NCBI GenBank assembly: GCA_965243345.1
Contig: CBDEUR010000003.1
Location: 1-64,000 of the forward strand
Length of the DNA stretch: 64,000 bases
From: Bin52 sp965243345
Lineage (GTDB): Bacteria; Pseudomonadota; Alphaproteobacteria; Thalassobaculales; Thalassobaculaceae
Reading direction: 5' to 3'
This document shows, one piece after another, positions 25,384-33,377 of the stretch. Both the position numbers and the translations under genes were made by a program. Below the pieces are notes generated by a model that saw only the letters and a list, made by a program, of their open reading frames with translations, made no database searches and was not told the DNA's origin. Numbering within the stretch: position 1 is the stretch's first letter; every line of letters starts with the position of its first letter.

Positions 25384-25806
25384 CTATTCCGGCGCAGCGG
25401 GTTCATCCGCTGCAACGCTGCAGTCGATCAGCCAGATGTCGTAGACCGGGTGTTCGAGCGCATTCAGCGCCGGGCTCGATGCGAACATCCAGCCCGCGAA
25501 CAGCTTCCGGGTTCCCGTGTCGGGCCTGACATCGACGATCTCGACGAATGCCGCACTTTCCGGTGTTTCCGTGGGCGGCCGGCGCTGGCAGGTGCGGACC
25601 TTGAACCGCAGCGTCCCGTAGCGTCCCTCGCTGTTGACCTCGAGCCCCATGACCGTGGTGCGCGCGGTCACCTTGTCGAGTGCCTGGACGACGGCAATCG
25701 GCATGTCGAGCCACTCTTCGCTTGCCTGGCCGGAGTGTACCGCTGCGGATGAAGCGGGGTTGAGCAGGGTGACCAGGACCAGGGCGACGGCCGCCCTACT
25801 TCGCAT
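25384..25806 (-). CDS. DUF2155 domain-containing exported protein
   Basis: This 140-residue exported protein has a cleavable signal (residues 1 to about 22, SSAAVHS). The rest matches DUF2155, found almost only in Alphaproteobacteria: VVQALDKVTARTTVMGLEV, FKVRTCQRRPPTETPESAAF and the highly conserved LFAGWMFASSPALNALEHP followed by VYDIWLIDC. Two cysteines (in RTCQ and IDCS) may form a disulfide. Its role is unknown. It overlaps the end of mlaD by 11 bp, so it is translated with the MlaD/NDUFA12 operon, suggesting an envelope function. Confidence 0.92.
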   Translation of the reverse strand: MRSRAAVALVLVTLLNPASSAAVHSGQASEEWLDMPIAVVQALDKVTARTTVMGLEVNSEGRYGTLRFKVRTCQRRPPTETPESAAFVEIVDVRPDTGTRKLFAGWMFASSPALNALEHPVYDIWLIDCSVAADEPAAPE

Positions 25807-26263
25807 CCGGGCTCTCTGCGGACCTGCCCGGACTGAAGATGTACTGCCCCAGCATCTGCACGAAATCCACCGGATCCTGGGTGAACTCGATCTCGTCTCC
25901 GGCCTCGAGGTTGGCCTCGTCGCCGCCGGGGACCAGTTCGACGTGGTGACCGCCGAGCAGGCCGTCGCTCGCGATCACGGCGGCGGTGTCCCGCGGAAGC
26001 TGGTAATCCTCGTCGATGGTCATGTTGATCACCGGCGAGAAGTCGGTCCGGTCGAGTTCGAGGCCGGTGACTGTTCCGACGCCGATTCCGCCCACCTTGA
26101 CCGGGGAGCCGACCTTGACGTCGCCGACCTGGCCGAACCGGGCCGAAAGCTCGTAGCCGTCGCCGGAACCGACATCAGTGGTCGTGTAGGCAAGCACCAG
26201 GAACAGTCCCGCACAGGCCAGGACCACGGCGCCCATCAGGGTTTCGATCAGGGTGCGCTGCAT
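25796..26263 (-). CDS. mlaD: MlaD-type MCE domain lipid-transport protein
   Basis: This 155-residue inner-membrane protein has one N-terminal transmembrane helix (about residues 9-28, LMGAVVLACAGLFLVLAY) and a periplasmic MCE domain containing LSARFGQVGDVKVGSPVKVGG, IGVGTVTGLEL and DGLLGGHHVELVPGG. MlaD hexamers form a channel on the MlaFE ABC transporter for retrograde phospholipid traffic, keeping outer-membrane asymmetry. The C-terminal part DFVQMLGQYIF supplies the pore helix. Its partners mlaE/F are not in the window. It lies 33 bp after the NDUFA12-like gene and overlaps DUF2155. Confidence 0.93.
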   Translation of the reverse strand: MQRTLIETLMGAVVLACAGLFLVLAYTTTDVGSGDGYELSARFGQVGDVKVGSPVKVGGIGVGTVTGLELDRTDFSPVINMTIDEDYQLPRDTAAVIASDGLLGGHHVELVPGGDEANLEAGDEIEFTQDPVDFVQMLGQYIFSPGRSAESPDAK

Positions 26264-26296
26264 GAGAGCCCCTCGCGCGGCCCGGAGCCGTTCCGG

Positions 26297-26653
26297 TCAG
26301 TCCGGTGTCCAGGCCTCGTAGTCGCCGGTGGCCCGGTCACGCCTGCCGCCGCGCAGGATATGTCCCGGCGGCCGGTAGGCGTAGCGGGTGCCGGTCAGGT
26401 TGGGAAGGTGTTCCTTCTGCCAATCGTGCCGGACATCGGCGGGGGTCGGCAGGTCATCGGTGCTGAAATGCAGCCAGCCGTGCCAGTCGGCCGGCACCTT
26501 GGAGGCCTCGACCATGCCGTTGTAGACCACCCAGCGCGGCCGCCGGCCGTCAGGCCTGGTGCGTGACTTGTGCTCGAAGTACCGGTTGCCGAACTGGTCC
26601 GTTCCGACATGGCGTCCGAAGAGCCAAGTATGGATCAGCGTCCCGATGTCCAT
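26297..26653 (-). CDS. NDUFA12-like NADH dehydrogenase (complex I) accessory subunit
   Basis: This 118-residue protein is homologous to the mitochondrial complex I subunit NDUFA12 (B17.2), present in Alphaproteobacteria as an accessory subunit. It begins MDIGTLIHTWLFGRHVGTD and has FGNRYFEHKSR, RRPRWVVYNG, SKVPADWHGWLHFSTDD and a C-terminal PGHILRGGRRDRATGDYEAW. It should sit on the cytoplasmic arm of complex I. The start at 26653 has GAGGGTGGATCG upstream; a longer frame to 26752 is rejected. Its presence is good taxonomic evidence. It is first in an operon with mlaD and DUF2155. Confidence 0.93.
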   Translation of the reverse strand: MDIGTLIHTWLFGRHVGTDQFGNRYFEHKSRTRPDGRRPRWVVYNGMVEASKVPADWHGWLHFSTDDLPTPADVRHDWQKEHLPNLTGTRYAYRPPGHILRGGRRDRATGDYEAWTPD

Positions 26654-27030
26654 CGATCCACCCTCGCGGCAAGCTGTCCGGAACCCGCGAACCCTCCGGT
26701 CCGCGACGGTGCCGACACTACTCCAGGGGCCCGGACTCTTCAAGCGGGCCACCGGAACGATGCCCGATTTCCGCCATGCGATTCGGGACAGGCAGGCGGC
26801 ACGGACACAGACTGTCGCCGGTCGCCGTGGCTGACCGACATCAGGTGCGGGAATTTCGTCTTGCGAACGCGATTAGATATTGCACCCGAGGTGCAATGGC
26901 GGTCAGTCTGGTGCACAGATGTTGTGAGTCAGTGTCAACTCACCTACCATATGGGCCTGCATCGGCGTGCACAGGCCAACCGCCAAGGGGCGGCATGTGC
27001 CCATCACAGACTAGGTACGGATAGCTCGTA
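26654..27030. other. Intergenic region between the NDUFA12 operon and nrdJ
   Basis: 377 bp of divergent control region. It contains a perfect palindrome (listed separately) and a second inverted pair, GTGAGT at 26924-26929 and ACTCAC at 26938-26943. No cobalamin riboswitch was recognised and no convincing pair of NrdR boxes, although ACAGATGTTGTGA at about 26915-26927 distantly resembles one half. Confidence 0.45.
26879..26897. promoter_or_regulatory. Perfect 8-3-8 palindrome upstream of nrdJ, candidate operator
   Basis: ATTGCACC-CGA-GGTGCAAT is an exact inverted repeat centred about 143 bp before the nrdJ start, in a locally AT-richer stretch. The length and spacing suit binding of a dimeric helix-turn-helix repressor. 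The regulator is not identified, and it could serve either divergent gene. Confidence 0.45.
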
Positions 27031-30000
27031 ATGAAGATCGAACGGCGGTTCACGACGCACGAAGCCGATCCCTGCGCGGATGTTCCGTTCCGCAAGACCA
27101 GCAGCGAGATCCGCAATCCCGACGGTTCGGTGGTGTTTCGCAACGACGACGTGGAAGTGCCGGCGGGCTGGTCGCAGGTCGCTGCCGACGTGATCGCCCA
27201 GAAGTACTTCCGCAAGGCCGGCGTGCCGGTACGAACCGAGGCCGTCGACGAACCGGGCGTGCCGGACTGGCTGCGCCGGCGCCGGCCGCAGGCCGGGTCC
27301 GGTGACGAGACCACCGGCGAGACCAGCGCGAAGCAGGTGTTCCACCGCCTGGCCGGCACCTGGACCTACTGGGGCTGGAAGGGCGGCTATTTCGATTCCG
27401 AGAACGACGCGCGGGCCTACTACGACGAGATGGTCTCCATGCTGGCCCGCCAGGTCGGAGCCCCGAACTCGCCGCAGTGGTTCAATACCGGCCTGCACTG
27501 GGCCTACGGCATCGACGGGCCGGCCCAGGGCCACTTCCGGGTCGACTACCGCTCCGGCGAGGTTGCCGAATCAACCTCGGCCTACGAACACCCGCAGCCG
27601 CACGCATGCTTCATCCAGGGCGTGGAGGACGACCTCGTCAACGACGGCGGCATCATGGACCTGTGGGTTCGCGAGGCGAGGCTGTTCAAGTACGGCTCGG
27701 GGACGGGGTCGAACTTCTCGAAGCTGCGCGGCGAGGGCGAGGCCCTGTCCGGAGGCGGCCGGTCGTCCGGGCTCATGAGTTTCCTGCGGATCGGTGACAG
27801 GGCCGCGGGCGCGATCAAGTCGGGCGGAACGACACGGCGCGCCGCAAAGATGGTCACGGTGGACATCGACCACCCCGACATCGTCCAGTACATCGACTGG
27901 AAGTGGGTGGAGGAACAGAAGGTCGCGGCCCTGGTTGCCGGATCGCGGTCCGCCGCCCGTACCCTGGGCGCGGTCATGCGCGCGTGTGCCGAGTCGGAGG
28001 ACGAGGGCGAGGCCCGGTTCGACCCGCGCCGGAATCCCGACCTGCGCGAGGCGGTGCGCGCCGCCCGGGCGGCGATGATGCCGGAGAACAGCATCCAGCG
28101 GGTCATCCAGTTCGCCCGCCAGGGGTTTACCGAAATCGAGTTCAGGACCTACGACACCGACTGGGATTCGGACGCCTACCTCACCGTGTCGGGACAGAAC
28201 TCCAACAACTCGGTCCGTGTCAGCGACGCCTTCCTCGACGCGGTCGAGCGCGGTGGGTCGTGGGACCTCGTCCGGCGGACCGACGGCAAGGTGTCGGAGA
28301 CCGTCGAGGCCAGGGACCTGTGGGACCGGATCACCATGGCGGCCTGGGATTGTGCCGATCCCGGCCTGCAGTACGACACCACGATCAACGACTGGCACAC
28401 CTGCCCGGCCGGCGGTCGGATCAATGCCTCCAATCCCTGTTCGGAGTACATGTTCCTCGACGACACCGCCTGCAACCTCGCATCGCTGAACCTGCTCAAG
28501 TTCCGCCTGGATGACGGTCGGTTCGACGTCGACGGTTTCACCCACGCGGTCCGCCTGTGGACGCTGACGCTCGAAATCGCCGTCATGATGGCGCAGTTCC
28601 CGTCCCGGCAGATCGCCCGGCTGTCCTTCGACTACCGCACCCTCGGTCTCGGTTACGCCAATATCGGCGGTCTGCTGATGGCGTCCGGACTGCCCTACGA
28701 CAGCGCGGCCGGCCGCGCACTGTGCGGGGCGATCACCGCGCTGATGACGGGGGTCGCATACGAGACCTCGGCCGAGATGGCGGGCGAGCTCGGCGCCTTC
28801 CGCCACTACGGGGAAAACAGGGAGCAGATGCTCCGCGTGATCCGCAACCACCGCCGCGCGGCGCATGGCGAGGGGTCGGGCTATGAGGGACTCAACACAC
28901 CGCCCGTGGCGTTGTCGGCGGCGCACTGCCCCGATCCCGGCCTTGCCCGGGCCGCGGGGGCGGCATGGGACCGCGCTCTCGAACGCGGCGAGCAGGCCGG
29001 CTACCGCAATGCCCAGACCACGGTGATCGCACCCACCGGGACCATCGGCCTGCTGATGGACTGCGATACCACCGGGATCGAACCCGACTTCGCAATCGTG
29101 AAGTTCAAGAAGCTGGCCGGCGGCGGCTACTTCAAGATCATCAACCAGGCGATCCCCGCAGCGCTCGCGGTCCTGGGCTACGATGGGGAACAGATCGAGC
29201 AGATCACCCGGTACGCCGTGGGGCACGGCAGTCTCGAGGGGGCGCCGGGTGTCAACCACGACAGCCTGAGGGCCCGCGGTTTCGGACGGGAGCAGCTCGA
29301 CAGGCTCGAGGACTCGCTCGCCACCGCCTATGACATCCGCTTCGTCTTCAACAGGTGGACGCTCGGCACGGGGTTCTGCACCGACACCCTCGGGATCGCC
29401 CGCGAGCGCCTGGACGAGGTCGGGTTCGATCTCCTCTCGGCCATCGGTTTCGACCGGTCCGCGATCGATGCCGCGAACAACCACGTCTGCGGTGCCATGA
29501 CGCTCGAGGGCGCGCCGCACCTGCGCGACGAACACCTCAGCGTGTTCGACTGTGCCAACCGGTGCGGACGGACCGGGACCCGGCTGCTTTCGACGGAGAG
29601 CCACATCCGGATGATGGCGGCTGCCCAGCCCTACGTGTCCGGGGCGATTTCCAAGACCATCAACATGCCGAACAGTGCCTCGGTCGAGGACTGCGCCGAT
29701 GCCTACATGCTGTCGTGGAAGCTCGGGCTGAAGGCGAATGCACTCTACCGGGACGGGTCCAAGCTCAGCCAGCCGCTTGCCGCCGGCGTACTCGGGGACG
29801 AGGAGGAACTCGAGGACCTGCTCGAGGCCCCGACGGCGGCGCAGGTGCCGCTGGTCGCGGAACGGGTGGTCGAGCGCGTGATCGAACGGGTGGTCGAGCG
29901 GGAGGTAGTCAAACGCGACCGGCTTCCGGACCGGCGCAAGGGATACACCCAGAAAGCGATCGTCGGCGGGCACAAGGTCTACCTGCGGACCGGGGAGTAC

Positions 30001-30672
30001 GAGGACGGCAAGATCGGCGAGATCTTCATCGACATGCACAAGGAGGGCGCGGCCTTCCGCTCGCTGATGAACAGCTTTGCGATCGCGGTATCGATCGGCC
30101 TGCAGTACGGGGTGCCGCTGGAGGAGTTCGTCGATTCCTTCACCTTCACCCGTTTCGAGCCGTCGGGGATGGTGTCCGGCAACGACGCCATCAAGATGTC
30201 GACCTCGATCCTCGACTACATCTTCCGCGAGCTCGCGATCTCCTACCTCGATCGCCATGACCTGAGCCATGTCGACAAGGAGGACCTGAAGCCGGACGCG
30301 ATGGGCAACGGCGACAGCGAGTCGAGCATTGCCGCGTGGGGGGCGAGCCGCGGGTTCCCGCGCCACGAGCTCCGCGTGCTCCAGGGCGGGGCCGGTGAGC
30401 CCGCGTCCGACGAGGCTCCAGCCGTGTCGGGCAGCCTCGGCGGACAGGTGGCGGACGGCGCGGGCACGGTGCCGGCTGCCGTCGGCGCCGCGGCCGCTGC
30501 ACAGGCAGCCGAGGCGACCCCGGAAGTCGACCCCAGGCTTGCCCTGATCAGGGAAGCGCGGATCCGGGGCTACGAGGGCGAGGCCTGCGACGAGTGCGGC
30601 AACTTCACGCTGGTGCGCAACGGCACCTGCCTGAAGTGCAACACCTGCGGGGCAACCAGCGGCTGCAGCTGA
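27031..30672 (+). CDS. nrdJ: Vitamin B12-dependent (class II) ribonucleoside-diphosphate reductase
   Basis: This 1213-residue adenosylcobalamin-dependent reductase makes deoxyribonucleotides without oxygen dependence. Key features are FNTGLHWAYG at about 151-160, a redox-active Cys at 193 (PHACFIQGVED), the finger-loop radical site NPCSE at 468-472 followed by CNLASLNLLK, the second conserved block TVIAPTGTIGLLMDCDTTGIEPDF and GAISKTINMPNSASVEDC. A basic/acidic linker at about 940-965 carries VVERVIERVVEREVVK. The C-terminal TSCPD-type domain (GEIFIDMHKEGAAFRSLMNS) is followed by a zinc-ribbon-like tail with CDECG and CLKCNTCG. Length is normal for the alphaproteobacterial form. It is monocistronic, and cobQ in this window provides cofactor. 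Confidence 0.97.
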   Translation: MKIERRFTTHEADPCADVPFRKTSSEIRNPDGSVVFRNDDVEVPAGWSQVAADVIAQKYFRKAGVPVRTEAVDEPGVPDWLRRRRPQAGSGDETTGETSAKQVFHRLAGTWTYWGWKGGYFDSENDARAYYDEMVSMLARQVGAPNSPQWFNTGLHWAYGIDGPAQGHFRVDYRSGEVAESTSAYEHPQPHACFIQGVEDDLVNDGGIMDLWVREARLFKYGSGTGSNFSKLRGEGEALSGGGRSSGLMSFLRIGDRAAGAIKSGGTTRRAAKMVTVDIDHPDIVQYIDWKWVEEQKVAALVAGSRSAARTLGAVMRACAESEDEGEARFDPRRNPDLREAVRAARAAMMPENSIQRVIQFARQGFTEIEFRTYDTDWDSDAYLTVSGQNSNNSVRVSDAFLDAVERGGSWDLVRRTDGKVSETVEARDLWDRITMAAWDCADPGLQYDTTINDWHTCPAGGRINASNPCSEYMFLDDTACNLASLNLLKFRLDDGRFDVDGFTHAVRLWTLTLEIAVMMAQFPSRQIARLSFDYRTLGLGYANIGGLLMASGLPYDSAAGRALCGAITALMTGVAYETSAEMAGELGAFRHYGENREQMLRVIRNHRRAAHGEGSGYEGLNTPPVALSAAHCPDPGLARAAGAAWDRALERGEQAGYRNAQTTVIAPTGTIGLLMDCDTTGIEPDFAIVKFKKLAGGGYFKIINQAIPAALAVLGYDGEQIEQITRYAVGHGSLEGAPGVNHDSLRARGFGREQLDRLEDSLATAYDIRFVFNRWTLGTGFCTDTLGIARERLDEVGFDLLSAIGFDRSAIDAANNHVCGAMTLEGAPHLRDEHLSVFDCANRCGRTGTRLLSTESHIRMMAAAQPYVSGAISKTINMPNSASVEDCADAYMLSWKLGLKANALYRDGSKLSQPLAAGVLGDEEELEDLLEAPTAAQVPLVAERVVERVIERVVEREVVKRDRLPDRRKGYTQKAIVGGHKVYLRTGEYEDGKIGEIFIDMHKEGAAFRSLMNSFAIAVSIGLQYGVPLEEFVDSFTFTRFEPSGMVSGNDAIKMSTSILDYIFRELAISYLDRHDLSHVDKEDLKPDAMGNGDSESSIAAWGASRGFPRHELRVLQGGAGEPASDEAPAVSGSLGGQVADGAGTVPAAVGAAAAAQAAEATPEVDPRLALIREARIRGYEGEACDECGNFTLVRNGTCLKCNTCGATSGCS

Positions 30673-30693
30673 CGGATCGCCGCAGGGCCGGCG

Positions 30694-31764
30694 TCAGGGC
30701 GGCAGCAGCCGCTCCCGCCGCATCCTGTCGAACCAGTAGAGCAGCGACTGCTCGGTATCGAGACAATCGGGGAACCCGGCCTGGCGCAGCTTGATCGTCG
30801 AGAGGATCGACGGCGCCGGACCGGTCGCCATCGCGCGGTCGAGGAACTGCCAGGACGAGCCCACCAGCTGCTCGAGCGACGGCACGGCGAGCCGGTGGCA
30901 CGCGGCGATATCCCGCCAGTCCGCTTCGAGTTCCGCCGTCCTGTCGGCGAAGGTCCGGGGCTCGGGCTCGCCGCATTCGACCCCGAACGCCCGGCAGAGC
31001 GCCGGCCACAGGTGCGGCCACAACAGGACATCACCATTGGTGACGTTGAAGGTCTGGTTCCGGGCCGCGGGCGAGGCGACGGCCCATTCCACGGCGCGGG
31101 CGAGAAGACGCGCATCCGTCGCCGAGGTCACACCGCTCGTTCCTCCCGGATAGCCGGCGGGCACGCCCCGGTGCCTGCAGATCGACAGCCATGCCCCGAT
31201 CGCGGCGACCAGGTTCATCGGGCTGCCCTCGGCGAGGCCGAACACCGCCTGTGGCCGCCAGATGGTCCAGGTCCACGGCCGGCCGGCCTGGCGGGCCCGC
31301 AGGTGATCTTCCTGCAGCCAGTAGAAGTTCTCGTGCGGATGGCGTGGACCGTCCTCGCGTGCCGGGACCGGGATCGGTTCCACGTGCACGCCGTATGCCT
31401 TGGTCCCCTGCAGGAGGCTGACATGGGCAAGGCCGGGCGCCGCCGCCTCGAGCACCTCGAGCAGGGTTGCGAACATGGCGAGATTGCGCTGCATCTGTTC
31501 GGCGTGCATCCAGCCCGCGACCAGGTCATCGCGCTCGTGCAGGGCGACGTAGAGCAGGTGGGTCGTCCCGGCGAGCGCCTCGCGGTGCCGCCACACGCCC
31601 TCCGGCGAGGCGAGATCGACCGCGAGGTGGCTCGCGCCGGAGACCCCGTGCGCACGGCGCGAGATGCCGGTCAGGTGCCAGTCACCGAGACCGGCGAAGT
31701 GTTCGAGCGCGGCACGGCCGAGAAGTCCGGATGCGCCGGCGACGAGCAGCACCGGCCGCGTCAT
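30694..31764 (-). CDS. PRISE-type NAD(P)H-dependent reductase (progesterone 5-beta-reductase/iridoid synthase-like SDR)
   Basis: This 356-residue extended SDR begins MTRPVLLVAGASGLLGRAAL with a classical GxxGxxG. It matches the PRISE group (plant progesterone 5-beta-reductase, iridoid synthase and bacterial homologues) through HVSLLQGTKAYGVH (conserved catalytic Lys in GTKxYG) and HENFYWLQEDHL, where plant enzymes have NFYYxxED with the catalytic Tyr. It should reduce an activated C=C of an enone with NADPH. It overlaps the upstream CoA ligase by four bases, and the dihydroorotase-like gene precedes that, so three genes form an operon. The frame is open further upstream, but the ATG at 31764 is the sensible start. 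Confidence 0.85.
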   Translation of the reverse strand: MTRPVLLVAGASGLLGRAALEHFAGLGDWHLTGISRRAHGVSGASHLAVDLASPEGVWRHREALAGTTHLLYVALHERDDLVAGWMHAEQMQRNLAMFATLLEVLEAAAPGLAHVSLLQGTKAYGVHVEPIPVPAREDGPRHPHENFYWLQEDHLRARQAGRPWTWTIWRPQAVFGLAEGSPMNLVAAIGAWLSICRHRGVPAGYPGGTSGVTSATDARLLARAVEWAVASPAARNQTFNVTNGDVLLWPHLWPALCRAFGVECGEPEPRTFADRTAELEADWRDIAACHRLAVPSLEQLVGSSWQFLDRAMATGPAPSILSTIKLRQAGFPDCLDTEQSLLYWFDRMRRERLLPP

Positions 31765-33374
31765 CGGCTTGCCTGCCTTCGCTTTGCCGCGCGCAGGTCG
31801 ATCAGGCCGGGTGCGGCGAGCGGATCGGCGCCGTCGGTGAAGATCCGGTGCTTCTGGATCTTCTGTGATCCGGTCTTCGGCAACGAGGTGACGAAGCGTA
31901 TCCAGCCCGGGCACTTGTAGTAGGCGAGGCGGTGGCGGCAGTGATCGAACAACTCGCGCGCGAGCGCCGTGTCCGGCGCGGGTCCGGGAAAGCGGACGAC
32001 GCAGGCGAGCACCTCCTCCTCGCGCAGCGCATCGGGTGCTGCCACCACCGCGACCTGTTCGACCGCCGGGTGGGACTGCAGCGCGGCCTCGACCTCGGCG
32101 GCGGCGATGTTCTCGCCCGAGCGGCGGATGATGTTCTTTTTGCGATCGACGAAGTAGAGCATGCCGTCGGCGTCCTGGCGTACGCTGTCGCCGGTATGGA
32201 ACCAGCCGCCGCGCCAGGCGCGCTCGGTTTCCTCTTCGTCCTTCAGGTAGCCCGAGAACGCGCCCCGTCGGGGATCGCCGGCGGAATGGCGGACCACCAT
32301 CTCCCCGACGGTGCCGGGCGGAACCGGGTTGTCGTCATCGTCGCGCACCTCGACCTCGAGTCCCGGCCGCGGCCGGCCCATGGCCCGGGTGCCGCGCCGG
32401 CGCGGCTCGCGGTTGGTGGCGAGTACCCGGCACATTTCGGTCATGCCCCAGACCTCGATCAGCGGGAAACCGAACCGCTCCTCGAACACCGCGTGAAGCT
32501 CCGGCTCGACGCCGGCACCGAAACCGAAACGCACCGAATGGGCGCGTTCCAGCGGGTCGTCGGGCTGGTTGAGCAGCATCGGCGCCACGACGCCCAGGTA
32601 GTGAATGACGCTGGCACGGGTTTCGGTGACCTCGCGCCACCAGGAACGGGGGTGGAACCGGTCCGGCTGGATCTGGCAGCCGCCGGTCAGCATCATCCCC
32701 AGCAACGAGATCACGCCGGCGTTGACATGGTAGAGCGGCAGCGGGTTGTAGACCCGCTCCTCGCCCGGCCTGAAGGCGGAAAGACCACCCAGTTCGGCGT
32801 ACCAAGCGCCGCAGGCAAGCTCGTAGCCATGCGAAAGGATGCAGCCCTTGGGCTGCCCGGTGGTACCCGAGGTATAGAGCAGGCTGGATTCGCTCTGTTG
32901 TCCGGGTTCGTCCGCCAGCGGCGGCGGGACGCGGGCCTCGGGCGGCGCCGGTGAGCCGGGATCCCAGAGTGCGACCCCGGTTGCCGCCTCGCGTGCGGCG
33001 GCGGTCACCGTTGCCGCGTGGTGCGGGAGCATGACCGCCAGTACGGCTTCGGAATGGGCGAGCAGGTAGGCCACCTCGCCCGGTCGCAGGTCGGGATTGA
33101 CCGGCACGCAGGACATGCCGAGATGGTTGAGTGCCAGCCGGTGCATCACGTGCTCGGGCCGGTTGTCCAGCGCGAGCGCCACCCGGTGGCCGTGGCCGTA
33201 GCCGGCGGTGCGGTAGCGTGTGCACAGCGCATCGACCTCGCGCGCCATGTCGGCGTAGCTGTAGCGCGCACCGTCCTCGCAGTACCCCCGCCCGCCGGCT
33301 GCCGGGACCACCAGGAAGTCTGCGTCAGGGTAGCGCGACACGGTGGCGCGGAAGGCTGCCCCGATCGTGGACAC
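31761..33374 (-). CDS. AMP-binding acyl-CoA ligase (CaiC-like)
   Basis: This 537-residue ANL-superfamily ligase has the P-loop LLYTSGTTGQPKGCILSHGYE, the central VWGMTEMCRVL, the ribose Asp in GGWFHTGDSVRQD, the hinge FVDRKKNIIRRSGENIAAAEVE and the C-terminal catalytic Lys near LPKTGSQKIQKHRI. The pattern resembles crotonobetaine/carnitine-CoA ligase (CaiC) and similar enzymes acting on small acids. It lies 3 bp after the dihydroorotase-like gene and shares four bases with the reductase gene, so the three are translationally coupled. Together they could activate a carboxylate and reduce its double bond; the substrate is unknown. Confidence 0.93.
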   Translation of the reverse strand: MSTIGAAFRATVSRYPDADFLVVPAAGGRGYCEDGARYSYADMAREVDALCTRYRTAGYGHGHRVALALDNRPEHVMHRLALNHLGMSCVPVNPDLRPGEVAYLLAHSEAVLAVMLPHHAATVTAAAREAATGVALWDPGSPAPPEARVPPPLADEPGQQSESSLLYTSGTTGQPKGCILSHGYELACGAWYAELGGLSAFRPGEERVYNPLPLYHVNAGVISLLGMMLTGGCQIQPDRFHPRSWWREVTETRASVIHYLGVVAPMLLNQPDDPLERAHSVRFGFGAGVEPELHAVFEERFGFPLIEVWGMTEMCRVLATNREPRRRGTRAMGRPRPGLEVEVRDDDDNPVPPGTVGEMVVRHSAGDPRRGAFSGYLKDEEETERAWRGGWFHTGDSVRQDADGMLYFVDRKKNIIRRSGENIAAAEVEAALQSHPAVEQVAVVAAPDALREEEVLACVVRFPGPAPDTALARELFDHCRHRLAYYKCPGWIRFVTSLPKTGSQKIQKHRIFTDGADPLAAPGLIDLRAAKRRQASR

Positions 33375-33377
33375 GAA

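Noticed and set aside
26915..26943. NrdR box pair upstream of nrdJ
   Set aside because: Only one half-like match, ACAGATGTTGTGA, is present. A second box at the proper spacing was not found.
26830..27030. Cobalamin riboswitch upstream of the B12-dependent reductase
   Set aside because: The conserved B12-box core and expected surrounding helices are not recognisable. The palindrome present is too short and symmetric for a riboswitch.
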